Assembly (NCBI RefSeq): GCF_963678635.1
Contig: NC_087071.1
Coordinates: 10,803,088-10,867,087 of the forward strand
DNA: 64,000 nt
Origin: Symsagittifera roscoffensis
Taxonomy: Eukaryota > Xenacoelomorpha > Acoela > Convolutidae
Direction of reading: 5' to 3'
The position numbers were made by a program, and so were the translations under genes. The first letter of the stretch is position 1. Each line of letters begins with the position of its first letter. Under the pieces are notes generated by a model. It was not told the DNA's origin. It saw nothing but the letters and a program-made list of their open reading frames with translations, and did no database searches. Of the stretch, positions 11,701 through 19,480 are shown one piece after another.

Positions 11701-13925
11701 AAGGTCATCATTAAGATTTCTGTCATCTTTGTATTTTTATAGTCGTGTGTATTTAGTGAATATGCTTTTCGAACTAGTGTTTCGATTCGTACTGCTATTT
11801 GCTTGATGGTTTCGTTTGGTAATCTGCGAATTTCATTACATAAAACTCTTTGTTGTTGTTTGTTTCTTTCGGAGTCAAACATTTTTGAAAATTCCTGTGT
11901 AAACCTTTTCCAGTTTGATTTTATTTCTAGAGGTAGTACTGAAAACCATTTTTGGGCTGCGCCATCTAAGGTTGTTTGTATTAACGCTGTGCGTCGATGT
12001 ATCCAGTTTTGATGTAGTGGCGTATTAATTGGTTCAGGTCCAATATTTAAAATCAGGTTTGCTGTTACTGCATTTAAATAATCTTCTACAGAGTATTCAG
12101 GGTCTGTTCCTGTGAAAACCATTAAAGGTTTGTTTGATGTTATTGATGATCCACCCATAAGGTATGGATTCATTGTCATTTGTAATGATTCTGCTGCATT
12201 TGGCATTTGAGAAAAATTTGAAAGTTGGTTTCTTGTTATTTCATGTTGTTGGAGATAATATGGGAGTGGTATTTCATTTTGCATTTGTGATGGTTGATAC
12301 GAGTGTGCAGTCATTGGATTTTGTTGTTGAATTGGTTGAAAAGATTGTGTATTAATTAGATTTTGTTGTTGAATTGGTTGTTGATGTTGTGCATCTATTG
12401 GTTGTGGAGAAAAATTTCTATGATTTGTACGTGTTCTCTGTATTCCTTGTCTACGATATTCTTGAGTATTTGGTGCAAATATATCTGGTTGTAAGAAATC
12501 ATCATCTGAGGATAAATAATCCATTTGATAAGATGTCTGTTTTTTATTTTTATTTTGTTGAAAAAATGGGTAATTTTCACTGTGATCCTGTGGAGGATTT
12601 GTTTGGAAATTTATTGAATTATATTGGGCCATTGGGTTATCCCAGTTTCGAGATCTTGTATATTGGTTAAAATTTCTTCGTGGTTGGTAATTTGTTTTTG
12701 ATGGATGAGTATAATTATAATTGTGGTCTGCAAAGTTATTTTTATTGAATGTTTTGCGTGATTTTGATGGTATTGTCATGGGTCTAAATGTTTGGTAATC
12801 CATATGTGAATATTTTGGAGCAACCGAAGGTTTAACGGTTGATTGCAAGGTTACTTGTGTTTGTGATGGATTTGTATTTCTTGGTGTTGTCAAATTTGGG
12901 CGTATTGGTGAAATACTTTGTTGTGTAGTTGTTGTGTGTACAATTTCTTTATTTATGAAGTGTGATGGTGTCTGGATATCTTGTTGAGTAAGATTCCTAG
13001 TTCCATTGAGGTTTTCGTTGTGTATGACTGTAGAGTTTAAACTATTATTTTGTGTATCGGGTAAAAATGTATTATAGTTTAATGGTGTTGCATCAATGGT
13101 TAAGGGTATTACTCTTACATAATCTCTTATGTAAGATATTGTACTTATTGCTTGACTTGAGATTGATTGTGGAAAGCTTATAAATGCGGGATGAGACCAT
13201 TCGGGGTCCCAAACATAATCTGATTGTTCGGTGATAGCGGTATCATCATTCGAATTTTGGGGTCTAAAATTTTTTCTTGCTTGTGCAACTAAATCAATAT
13301 TGTGTGTGAAATAATCTATTATGAACCATGCCAAAATTTTTTGTAAATCGTGTTTGGTATGTTGTGAAACGTCGTCTTTCGTGAAATTTTCTATAATAAT
13401 ATTTAAATAACTAGAGAGTAGTGTGATTTCATGTCGTACTCTTAAATGTTTAGATGTTTCTGTCGGTGAAACATTTGTTAATGGGATTTCGTTTTCTAAT
13501 ATCGAAATATAACTATATATTATTGCGAAAACTTCATTAGTGAAAATGGAGTTTGCTCTTTGTGAGTTATGGTATTGGATGCTTTTTATATATTCTGAAA
13601 AAACTTTTGAAAATTCTAAATCAAGATCGTCTGTTTGAATTGTATATTTCCTGTGATTATGGTTTGGTGAGGTGAATTCTATGGAGTAGATTCCATACTG
13701 TTGTGTTATGTTGCATATATCTTTTAGGTAGTGGTCTATGATTTGTCTTTTGATTTTTACATCTGGGAACTCTGTTTTACATGGACTGATTCCGGGTTCA
13801 AATAAATTTAAGAGTAAATTTTTACAAAATATATGTTGTCCTCTATCAGTAGTTGCATCTACTATAAAAGGAAAGATTTCATCATCATCTGGAGTTTCGT
13901 CACCTGGGGTGTGCGTTGAACTCAT
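5712..13925 (-). CDS. gag-pol: Gag-Pol polyprotein, intact, 2737 aa (copy A)
   Basis: A single uninterrupted frame, so no gag/pol frameshift is needed. Residues 1-265 form a folded-looking domain of unknown family and 265-600 are Gln/Asn/Pro-rich. About 600-790 looks like a Ty3-type capsid, followed by a CCHC zinc knuckle at 842-855 (C-x2-C-x4-H-x4-C) and a long Asn/Arg/Ser-rich tract to about 1100. The protease catalytic motif is DSGAES (D1224). Reverse transcriptase has YLDD at 1732-1735; RNase H starts near 1875 (D1881). Integrase has an HHCC domain at about 2244-2295, the triad D2316, D2376, E2412 (last spacing 35) and a GPY/F-like module near 2587. The tail is basic. Every catalytic residue I looked for is present, so this copy could supply enzymes. 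Confidence 0.95.
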   Translation of the reverse strand: MSSTHTPGDETPDDDEIFPFIVDATTDRGQHIFCKNLLLNLFEPGISPCKTEFPDVKIKRQIIDHYLKDICNITQQYGIYSIEFTSPNHNHRKYTIQTDDLDLEFSKVFSEYIKSIQYHNSQRANSIFTNEVFAIIYSYISILENEIPLTNVSPTETSKHLRVRHEITLLSSYLNIIIENFTKDDVSQHTKHDLQKILAWFIIDYFTHNIDLVAQARKNFRPQNSNDDTAITEQSDYVWDPEWSHPAFISFPQSISSQAISTISYIRDYVRVIPLTIDATPLNYNTFLPDTQNNSLNSTVIHNENLNGTRNLTQQDIQTPSHFINKEIVHTTTTQQSISPIRPNLTTPRNTNPSQTQVTLQSTVKPSVAPKYSHMDYQTFRPMTIPSKSRKTFNKNNFADHNYNYTHPSKTNYQPRRNFNQYTRSRNWDNPMAQYNSINFQTNPPQDHSENYPFFQQNKNKKQTSYQMDYLSSDDDFLQPDIFAPNTQEYRRQGIQRTRTNHRNFSPQPIDAQHQQPIQQQNLINTQSFQPIQQQNPMTAHSYQPSQMQNEIPLPYYLQQHEITRNQLSNFSQMPNAAESLQMTMNPYLMGGSSITSNKPLMVFTGTDPEYSVEDYLNAVTANLILNIGPEPINTPLHQNWIHRRTALIQTTLDGAAQKWFSVLPLEIKSNWKRFTQEFSKMFDSERNKQQQRVLCNEIRRLPNETIKQIAVRIETLVRKAYSLNTHDYKNTKMTEILMMTLTPQLRKIAIKKRASHPSSIREPDLDFRKLVDKLEQAEITMKLEETENLKLQYVNRIETTSTNINNIQESDTDLVEKITEILNIYEKNPNFKGKPSFKKWCNYCRRYGHSISECRQKQQDSQNKPQKYKEPNKSFYQYMKKDQNLPNKNVYSNNSSGKPLPNNTSYTRNQSPYNSSYRGRSPERRNKQNSPQNHYNRPNSRNNYPRSNSNTTQFASRSNSQSRNRYYQNNQSRNSSYNRNRNYSNNRNRSYSNNRSQYYPNNRSRNNSYNRPNNNYQNRSRNNSQNRHSSYNNRYRNYSQSPHRNNNHYNNSNNRHRSSTPKHQRQINQVQSNPETTSDPPGIDDTVTDTLQLNQINCTSSDSESDTENTLSINMIKVENDYETVIYEQPFSSHIYENQSEFLQNYYTTPINSTPTTQETNAINTKNQPNQNVKTKCLNTNHIYQNIQKEQPKEKIWTIPFLLESPRNKEFQPPDLEIDFLIDSGAESNIINIPTWNAIKTLHPKLTPLETSSKLATAQGSTLINYGKIQLFLLPTRTMEQSKILNKPFKQIFHITDIKYNIIGIPFISKYIPTINILNSKILIKDKYTNTKETSLTFFQRLNKQPPFFSKFYPIFNQQRKHLKPLSGNIYNFSIKQVHQYDKEQNKQKFYMSDFEFKPIHKFFKITISSIKYLKNSNSDIISLHVYNNTPYQVKLPLGLLGYCETNATKSPIHEKAYRVNNILQLLDICQSTILNEELSINNIISHENRNTDYFTKTPYFKPTFNISNYTEDQQKFLTMFNFQHSQITQDEFEKLAKQLIKYSSVYATSKFDVGKISSSLHLPLKPDAVFKKQRASKVPIHLHDKVNRLLDILEQYNIISPVNKEERSKGNTFINPVIILAKGESLKIVLDARYLNSLIDESKCNWPIEPIQVILTKINGKYFTTADMNSAYNQMPLDEQSRRLTQFVIGNQQYEFNRLFYGISIGPAAFSAFMSKIFRPLILKKNAITYLDDVFMQSQTKDEMFNVLEKYHQILQNENLKAAPDKSHFFLTRVKFLGHNIERKTITPLKSRIDAIQKLQPPTNKKKIQEFLGMLNFLSKYVYKMQLYLRPFYNILRQQNNFEWNTEHQARFEEIKKLLTEQISNTIPDPDQPFYAMCDASNFGIGAALLQSHNGTNKMNLISANSRLFTQAELRLSTLMRECTAIIYTLKEYEFLILGSKHPTVLFTDHKPIIFLFTQKSNPNHRVYRFQLILMKFPNLHIVWTAGKNLALPDTLSRNTPPELLTRKTTVEIPKNIKFYLAENETSPRLECKYAVKTDIEQSQINSLQHFPLYLDCQNNHYEVDLLGTSTFKPIPYSQWIKNNTQQKRTKQHQTKKDHFPLIEKENLTDKINLSGPQTNDSKYTINQVFDLHDPLDTIPLSKFEIENIFLPPTETITISTLKQYQNLDPIIRQLKSWHKYKTKPTKADSTILGNKTLLRYFRKFNNTTINETTDLLEYNLNESTVPCLPLSMILIAFNISHTQNIKGHSGSEKTYSNFIQNFYFPNAPIWIKVLCNDCIVCQLNKPYPNQKQIAQKQDFKGQSLYFNHRISFDTKGPISPSSEGNSYIMVIVDAFTHYVVLNPVPHCNAYYAYTTLYEHWIAKFGLPEILVTDNGTEFINNEIITLCHLYNIKHKPRTSHAPWTNGLVEGMNRSLQEYLRCIINGNDTKYTEWSTDVKLFPLAYNSQITTTLGMSPYEMVFNQKPRKPIMFTANSHKNAQGYCQPNKDSICYNLPLHTHDEDHFHHPQILKLASGTHTEWILNRDKKHNEIYQKITKKLLQRQNINEQINSRFTPASELKIGTFVLIPNFNTQKGISKKLQPLRKGPYQIIAKPTDVTYKITDSNKKEIVQHRNNLLPYYPKEYALRELTQLYSFTGLKIVQNEPHLKNTEQNDNPTKNQSTKPTATKNTTKNLDHKDAPKKRKNRKMTEQLIPQEEIDKSEHRKTTRLRNQPRKNYKIFIPQSKILKKVEFQK

Positions 13926-14368
13926 TTTTTCGTTCGATGACTGTTAATATGTAATTATTAATGTGTCGAATTGGTTGATTCCAATTGTATAAATGTACTG
14001 GTTTGTGTTTATACTGCTTTTTTATTCTTCTTTTTCCTCTTTGTGATGAATTTGAAGTTGTTTGTGAGTCAGAGAAATATAATTGATCGTGAATTGGGCA
14101 ATTTTTATCTATTGATTCTTTTAGTTTGTAAAGTTCGTCTAAACTGTTGGTTTCTGATTCTGAAAATGCGTTTCGATTTTGTGGAAAATCTTTTTCTTGT
14201 TATTTGTCTTTGTTTCGTTATTATTTTTCTCTTTAGTGTTTGTCGTTTTGTGCGAATGTATCCAACTGTTTGTGTATGAGGTGTGATTACAAGGTCGTAT
14301 TTTTTGTTATCTATTTCACAATTGTGTAAAACGATTGTTTGTTTGTTTCCTAGGTTTTTAAATGACAT
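13900..14368 (-). pseudogene. Basic leader ORF, frameshifted (copy A)
   Basis: The intact form is the 155-aa ORF of copy B (61472-61005). In copy A the start and first 60 or so residues match, then a one-base insertion near 14177 shifts the frame and it stops at 14105. The original frame resumes afterwards and reads through to a TGA at 13902-13900, overlapping the Gag-Pol ATG (13925). The protein is strongly basic in two patches. Confidence 0.65.
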
Positions 14369-14369
14369 A

Positions 14370-15297
14370 AGGTTTAGGATGACGGATGCAAAAGGGTATT
14401 AGGTGAATTCTAATTGCTTAAACTGTTAGTCCTTAGGATTTTTTGGTTAGCTTAACCTGGGTCTATTTGTTCAGGGTTGGAGAGAAAAGTATATCTATTC
14501 CGAAGAATGATTTTTACTTTCTCGTGACTAGTATAAGTTAAGGTGTTAACTTACTTAATCTTACTTAGGGGTAGTGATTGTGTTCAAAGGTTGGAGAATA
14601 GTAAATCGATCCACAAGGTTCAGGTATAATTAGAACGCGAGTAGTTCGTTAGATACTATTTTAAACTTACTAAGTCTAAAATTTATCCTGGGTCTGGTAA
14701 GAGGGGGGGTCAAGTGAAGGATGAATAACCGAAGTTCTTCACTGTTTATCCTAATTTGAATGATTAGTTTTGTTTAAAAATTTCTATTAGTCTTAGGTCT
14801 TTAGAAAGGGTTGGACAGTGAATCGACGTTTGAGGTCGTTAGACACTAATTAAGTGGGTGGGGGAGAACAAAGTTGTTCTGTTTGATCCAAGGATAGGCC
14901 TTGATGATCAAGTTTGAAATTTAATTAAATAGAAAATGATTTAAGATCCAAGGATAAGCCTTGATGATCTGCTTTTAAAATTAAGTGGATTTAAGTTTTA
15001 ATAAAATTTTAAATTTGTGTAATGGAAAGGTTTAGTGTTTTATGATATTAGTGGGTTTATGATTGCTGTTATGTTTTAGGTGATGAAGCTGGAACAACAG
15101 GATGATTTATGATTACTAACCATTTATTGTCATGCTACTAATTTTTATTTTTATTTTCTAATAAATATTTTTCAAACATGTTTTATATATTACTGCAGAG
15201 TTTTAGGGAAACGATCTGAGATCTTTTTATCAATCGTTATTGTATTTATTAATTTTGTTTATCGCCGGAAATGATTTTGAAGATTAACTTCAAGGTT
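14370..15297 (-). other. Structured leader region of copy A
   Basis: Non-coding leader between the two leader ORFs. It contains a paired 25-bp stem-loop repeat (separate entry) and three irregular copies of a GGTTGGA-box followed by an ATCGAT-like box, starting near 14475, 14589 and 14818. The same elements occur in copy B. Packaging, dimerisation or translational control is a reasonable guess for such a leader. Confidence 0.5.
14885..14969 (-). repeat. Paired 25-bp stem-loop repeats in leader (copy A)
   Basis: Two nearly identical 25-bp units at 14885-14909 and 14945-14969. Each begins and ends with GATC and contains CAAGG and CCTTG arms around a short loop, so each can fold as a hairpin. 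Copy B keeps the pair at 61859-61883 and 61921-61945 with almost the same spacing. Confidence 0.6.
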
Positions 15298-15531
15298 TTA
15301 TGTTTGCAAATGGAAATCTAAATTCATTGCGAGTAGTATTCGAAATATAAAAGTTTGTTCTGGCTTTTGCCGAACTATCATATAACTATATGGCAAGTTT
15401 CTACTTTGTCGTATGTCGTCTCTAGTTCGAGGTCTTCTTCCAATTCCGGGTAGTTCTGTTATGGTTCGGAATATTGGCTCTGATCTATTGAGTCGTAGAG
15501 ACATTTCGATTAAATTATTGTCGTATAACAT
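15298..15531 (-). CDS. 77-aa leader ORF of copy A
   Basis: An ATG-started ORF lying 68 bases past the primer-binding site, before any other gene. Copy B has an ORF with the same start, stop and length (62505-62272), differing at only seven residues. It contains a basic patch (RRPRTR) and no membrane segment. No family recognised. It may be a small regulatory protein, an upstream ORF controlling translation, or the first coding exon of a spliced mRNA. Two related copies alone cannot exclude chance conservation. Confidence 0.45.
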   Translation of the reverse strand: MLYDNNLIEMSLRLNRSEPIFRTITELPGIGRRPRTRDDIRQSRNLPYSYMIVRQKPEQTFIFRILLAMNLDFHLQT

Positions 15532-15598
15532 TTTGGAAATGTTTTTGTCTAATTTCTAATCTATTTTGGTTAATTCTAATCTATTAAGGTCTTGTTCG

Positions 15599-15616
15599 AG
15601 ACTTATGGTCGCACCA
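15599..15616 (-). other. Primer-binding site of copy A
   Basis: Two bases inside the 5' LTR end the minus strand reads TGGTGCGACCATAAGTCTCG; the TGG matches a tRNA CCA end. The same sequence lies at the same place in copy B. I could not assign the tRNA: the implied acceptor strand GGTCGCA plus CCA fits no isoacceptor I know well. Confidence 0.6.
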
Positions 15617-15618
15617 GA

Positions 15619-16028
15619 TGAGTTAGGACTGGAGTGTATAACTCATAGAGTAATTTCGGATAGGGTACACCGTCTGCTCGTCACGCTATCTTGTTTTCGG
15701 CCGGATAGATTCGTGCAACTTCTTAGTCTAATACCGATCCTAATCTTACTCTTATACTATCTAGTCTCAGGTTGTTTAACTAGTCTCTGCTAGGCTCAAT
15801 AGATCTAGGGTATACTGGTTTATTGCGGCTGCTGAAGTACTCGGGAGAGTGCAACTAATTTCTAAGTTAAATTCAAATCTCTCTGGTGCTGAAATTACAA
15901 GTAATTTCAGCACTTACAAATAAGTGGGTTGTTAGTTAGATGGATCATGATTGGTTAATATTAAATACTTTACATTGGTAAAATATCTAATTTATCCAAT
16001 CATAAAATGTAGTTTAGATCAGGTTCCA
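15619..16028 (-). repeat. 5' LTR of copy A (410 bp)
   Basis: It begins TGGAACCTGATC on the minus strand and ends with CA, the same 410-bp length as both LTRs of copy B. It differs from them most near the U5 end (15619-15650). It carries a perfect 13-2-13 palindrome at 15885-15912 and a pair of CCAAT boxes in opposite orientation. Confidence 0.93.
15885..15912. promoter_or_regulatory. Perfect 28-bp palindrome in LTR
   Basis: GTGCTGAAATTAC, two A residues, then its exact reverse complement. Both copy-B LTRs (45313-45340 and 62860-62887) have the same palindrome with one mismatch. It may be a transcription-factor site or an RNA stem; the two-base loop favours a DNA-binding site. Confidence 0.5.
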
Positions 16029-16910
16029 TTATGATTATTTCTTGGTTTGAATCTACCTTATCTGATACTTTTCTTTAAAATAACGTCATAATCAGAAAAA
16101 GTGCATTCCAAATAGGTTGCAAGATGTTTCACTATTCGAAATGATAAACATTTTTGCTCGAATAGCAAAAAAATTGTACAATAACATTTGTCAATTTTGT
16201 CTCCCAAAATTACAGCTATTGACTTCAAAAAAAGTGACAACAAAAAATTTTGTCCAAAGGCATCCGCCATAAACTAATATCCTGCATTAAACTGCGATAG
16301 CGGAAAAAAGCCTGTAAAAACACAAAATTTAGGGAGAACAGTAAAAGAAAAACACATTTTAACTTTTAGCTGCACAACTTGCGACTTTGTGCGGCCCAAA
16401 ATAGCTATGTTGCTATTTAGCCCGACCCAAAATGTTCCAAATATGTTGCAACTGTGGCTCTAAAATGGTGGGGGACTTTGATGGAAGAAAATAATCAATA
16501 GAAGAGAGAAATTTATCAACAGGAGAGATCATAAAATTGATGATAATCTCGAAAAAGACGAAACCTCTTTTAATTAGATCACCTACTTTGTGCAGCGTTT
16601 GGCTCCCCTTTCATCCACATACCAGCTGGCATCGCCTGCTTCGTGTACACGTTCGTCCAAGTAGGCTCAGTCAGCGCAATCCTTTTTAATCACACATGAT
16701 TTCAATACATTTTTGCGTTTCAGAGACAATTGAATAAATAGTTTGACTTTTTTCCAAGTCTTCCTCCCAGCCATATTTCAAATTTTTCATTTTCTTAGTT
16801 GTTTTAGGTATTATGAGGGATGCTTGTGTGATATTGCGATGCAAAACGGAAAATTATATCTGTTCACAATAGTTAGTCTGTTCATTATACAAAAAGTGTT
16901 TACATTACGA
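16029..16910. other. Unassigned flank of copy A
   Basis: AT-rich DNA right of the copy-A LTR. The four bases TTAT next to the LTR would be half of the target duplication. Only short chance ORFs; I see no gene or element. Confidence 0.5.
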
Positions 16911-17425
16911 TATGAATATGATTTGAGCAGTTACACTTGGACGCCAGATTAACAACCCCTGAGTGTACCCTGACATTAGTCCAATATTGATTTGAATGTT
17001 TCGACCTCGATTAGTGTTTCTTATATCTGAAAAAAAATGTGGAAAAAAATTCTTATTAGTGAGAAAAATGAAAAAATCATAAAAAACGCCATATCTTGAA
17101 AACCAAAAGGATTTGAGCAGTCATAATTGGACGCCGAATGTGCAACTAATGACTATACTCCGATAGCGCCCCAGTATTGGATTAAGAATTTTAAGTTCGG
17201 TTGGTTTCTTTTTATCTATGTTTTTGAAAAAAAAAGACAAATCATAGAAAACGCTATATCTCAAAAACCAAAAGGATTTCATCAGTCATAATTGGAAGCC
17301 AAATATGCAATCCTTGAATTTAACCTGACAGCATCCCAGTATAGCGTTGAGAAATTCAACTTCGGTTAGCTTCCTTTATTTTAAGTTTTTTGAAAAAATG
17401 AAAAATCAGAGAATACGCCAGATCA
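16911..17425 (+). repeat. Three diverged tandem units of about 160-180 bp
   Basis: Units start near 16918, 17108 and 17278. Each begins with a GGATTT(C/G)A-CAGT-A-TTGGA box and ends in an A-rich stretch followed by an ACGC-ATAT-like box. Later units are more alike than the first. No ORF spans them. Confidence 0.55.
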
Positions 17426-18559
17426 AAGCCCTGACTGTTTGACTGCCTTTCAAGGGCTATGGAGCAGTGAAAAAAAAACTAAATCTTTTTTTTATTCATC
17501 CGCCACGCGCCATATAACGTACAAAGTAATCAAAATTACTCTTTGTAACGTAGCATCTATGACGATATCCTATTCTAACCATTTTGGAACAATTTCTAAG
17601 ACAGATTTAAAACATTTATCGCGCATTAATTGTCCCAATTTGGCAATTTGTCCAAATTGGCAGTACTCAAACCCCCTAAAACTGTATGAAAAATATCACA
17701 GGTAAAAATAAAAGATTACAGTTAAAATATTTACAAAAACTTTTTGCATGCGATGAAACATCCCGTCAAAAGTTGTTTGTTGAAAAGCCGAATTTTTTAA
17801 AGAAAAAAACAGCATTCCGAACACAAATACTCCATTACTTTCTTCGAAGGTCAGAACAACAATTTCCAGTATTGTGTCAAAGGAACCAAACAAAAAAACA
17901 AACAGATCACACTTCTGAATTGAAGTGTACCAGTGCTGTTTACTGACAGTGATTGCGCTGGTTAAAAAAACGAAGATTAAAAACAGGTTTTTTGTATAAT
18001 TTTGAAACTGAGATTTAAAGTTGACACGTAGAAAAATTTTCGTTGGTTTTCTTCACATGTGGCATTTTTCCCTGGTGGCATTTTTCTTGTACCCACCTCA
18101 TTATATTGGCAAAATAAGGGATTTTACAAGGTTAACTATACGTCTGTTTTTCATGGCCCAAAGAATCGGCATGCAATTAATGTAACCGACATTGGGATCA
18201 AAAAAGATCGAACCTGAGATTATGTTACCTGCTTTAATTAAGTTAGACCGTCGTTTTTAATCTATTCTCTAAGCTGAAAAAAAATTTCCACAAGTGTTTT
18301 TCCAACCTAAAAGTCCAAACAACATATTCTTGCTGTTTTCCACTTCGCGAAAATCTTATTGAATGGAAACACAAACAAGAATGATCGTAACAGGGCGAAA
18401 CTTTGACTTTACTACTGCATTTTATTCTAGTCTCTATGGAATAGTTTTTGCTTTTAAACATGAAGATTTTCATAATGCGAACATCGAGATATTAAATAGA
18501 CCAGATAGCAAGCATCAATTCACTTTAGAACAATTTCTGAGACAAATTAAATCTCTGCT
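17426..18559. other. Unassigned AT-rich DNA
   Basis: No credible gene. The stretch near 17590-17690 is a diverged direct relative of 18520-18650, part of the left arm of the palindrome that follows. Confidence 0.4.
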
Positions 18560-19480
18560 GACGCATAAATAGCCTGTAAATAATCCCGCGTTATGTGTCC
18601 TAAATTGCCCTAATTGTTTTAAGCCCGCAAAACTTTGTGAAATATGTCCATAAGAGAAGGGGAAACCATTTTGAGTTACTTCAGAAAATCTAGGTTCAGA
18701 ATCAGAAAAAAAATCACTTGAGAAAAAAGAGTCAAAATCAATGCTCAAACTGGATGATCTATAAAAAGGCAGTTAAGAGTCAATTAGTGTTTAATCAATA
18801 TCAACATTTCCAAAAATGATCATCATATTAAACAACTACCGTTACGTTTTCTCATCTTTTCCTTTTTTTCCTATCCAGCCTCCTAATAACACTCATAAAA
18901 ATTATTACGAGGCTGGATAGTAAATAAAAGAAAAAACTTGTAAACATAAGAGTTATTGTTTAAAATGATGATCATTTTTGGAAACTTTGATATTGATTAA
19001 ACACTAATTGACATTCAACTGCCTTTTTATGGAGCACGTTGTTTGAGTTTCGATTTTGACTCTTTTTTTCCTCATTTTTTTCTGAATCTGAAACTGGATA
19101 TTCGGACCTTACTCAAAATGATTTCCAACAATCTCAAAATCATTAAAACATATCAGGATGAAACAACGAATAGAATTCTGCACAATTTCATTCAAGCGAA
19201 CAGCATAGTAATTATTTGCGAAACAATTTATTGTTCCGACCATCTCGACTGAATATTCATGCTGGGGGTGTTTTTTCTCCCAAGTTTTAACTTTTAACAA
19301 GCAATTTTTGGCTGATTTTAAAAATATTCTTGGAAAAGTATTGTTGTTCTGATCTCGAAATTAAGACGATATGTCATCTGTGGACATATTTCAGAAAATT
19401 ATCGCGGCCTAAACGTAATTGGGCCAATTTGAGACAATTAACGCGCAATCAATAATTTTTTGATATTTAATCTCTTTCGA
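18560..19480. repeat. Large imperfect palindrome
   Basis: Two long arms fold around a centre near 18895. The inner pair has CTATCCAGCCTC at 18869-18880 and GAGGCTGGATAG at 18910-18921. The next zone, about 75 bp each side (18765-18840 and 18960-19035), is nearly perfect. The outer arms (back to about 18560, out to about 19480) match with gaps, the right one carrying some 240 extra bases (about 19128-19370). This is typical of a fold-back or long-TIR DNA element; no transposase is present. Confidence 0.6.

Larger units (their letters stand above)
1..16028 (-). mobile_element. Giant env-carrying Ty3/gypsy-like LTR retroelement, copy A (3' end outside window)
   Basis: Copy A runs on the minus strand from its 5' LTR (15619-16028) to beyond the left window edge. 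It carries the same genes in the same order as copy B (45046-63002): leader ORF, basic ORF, Gag-Pol, two tiny membrane proteins, Pro/Ser-rich ORF, envelope-like protein and post-env ORF. Gag-Pol, env, both membrane ORFs and the visible part of the post-env ORF are open; the basic ORF and the Pro/Ser-rich ORF are broken. The Ty3/gypsy class follows from the order protease, RT, RNase H, integrase and a GPY/F-like integrase tail. Its leader keeps about 150 bp (roughly 14645-14785) that copy B has lost. The 3' LTR, and so the age, cannot be read here. Confidence 0.93.
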
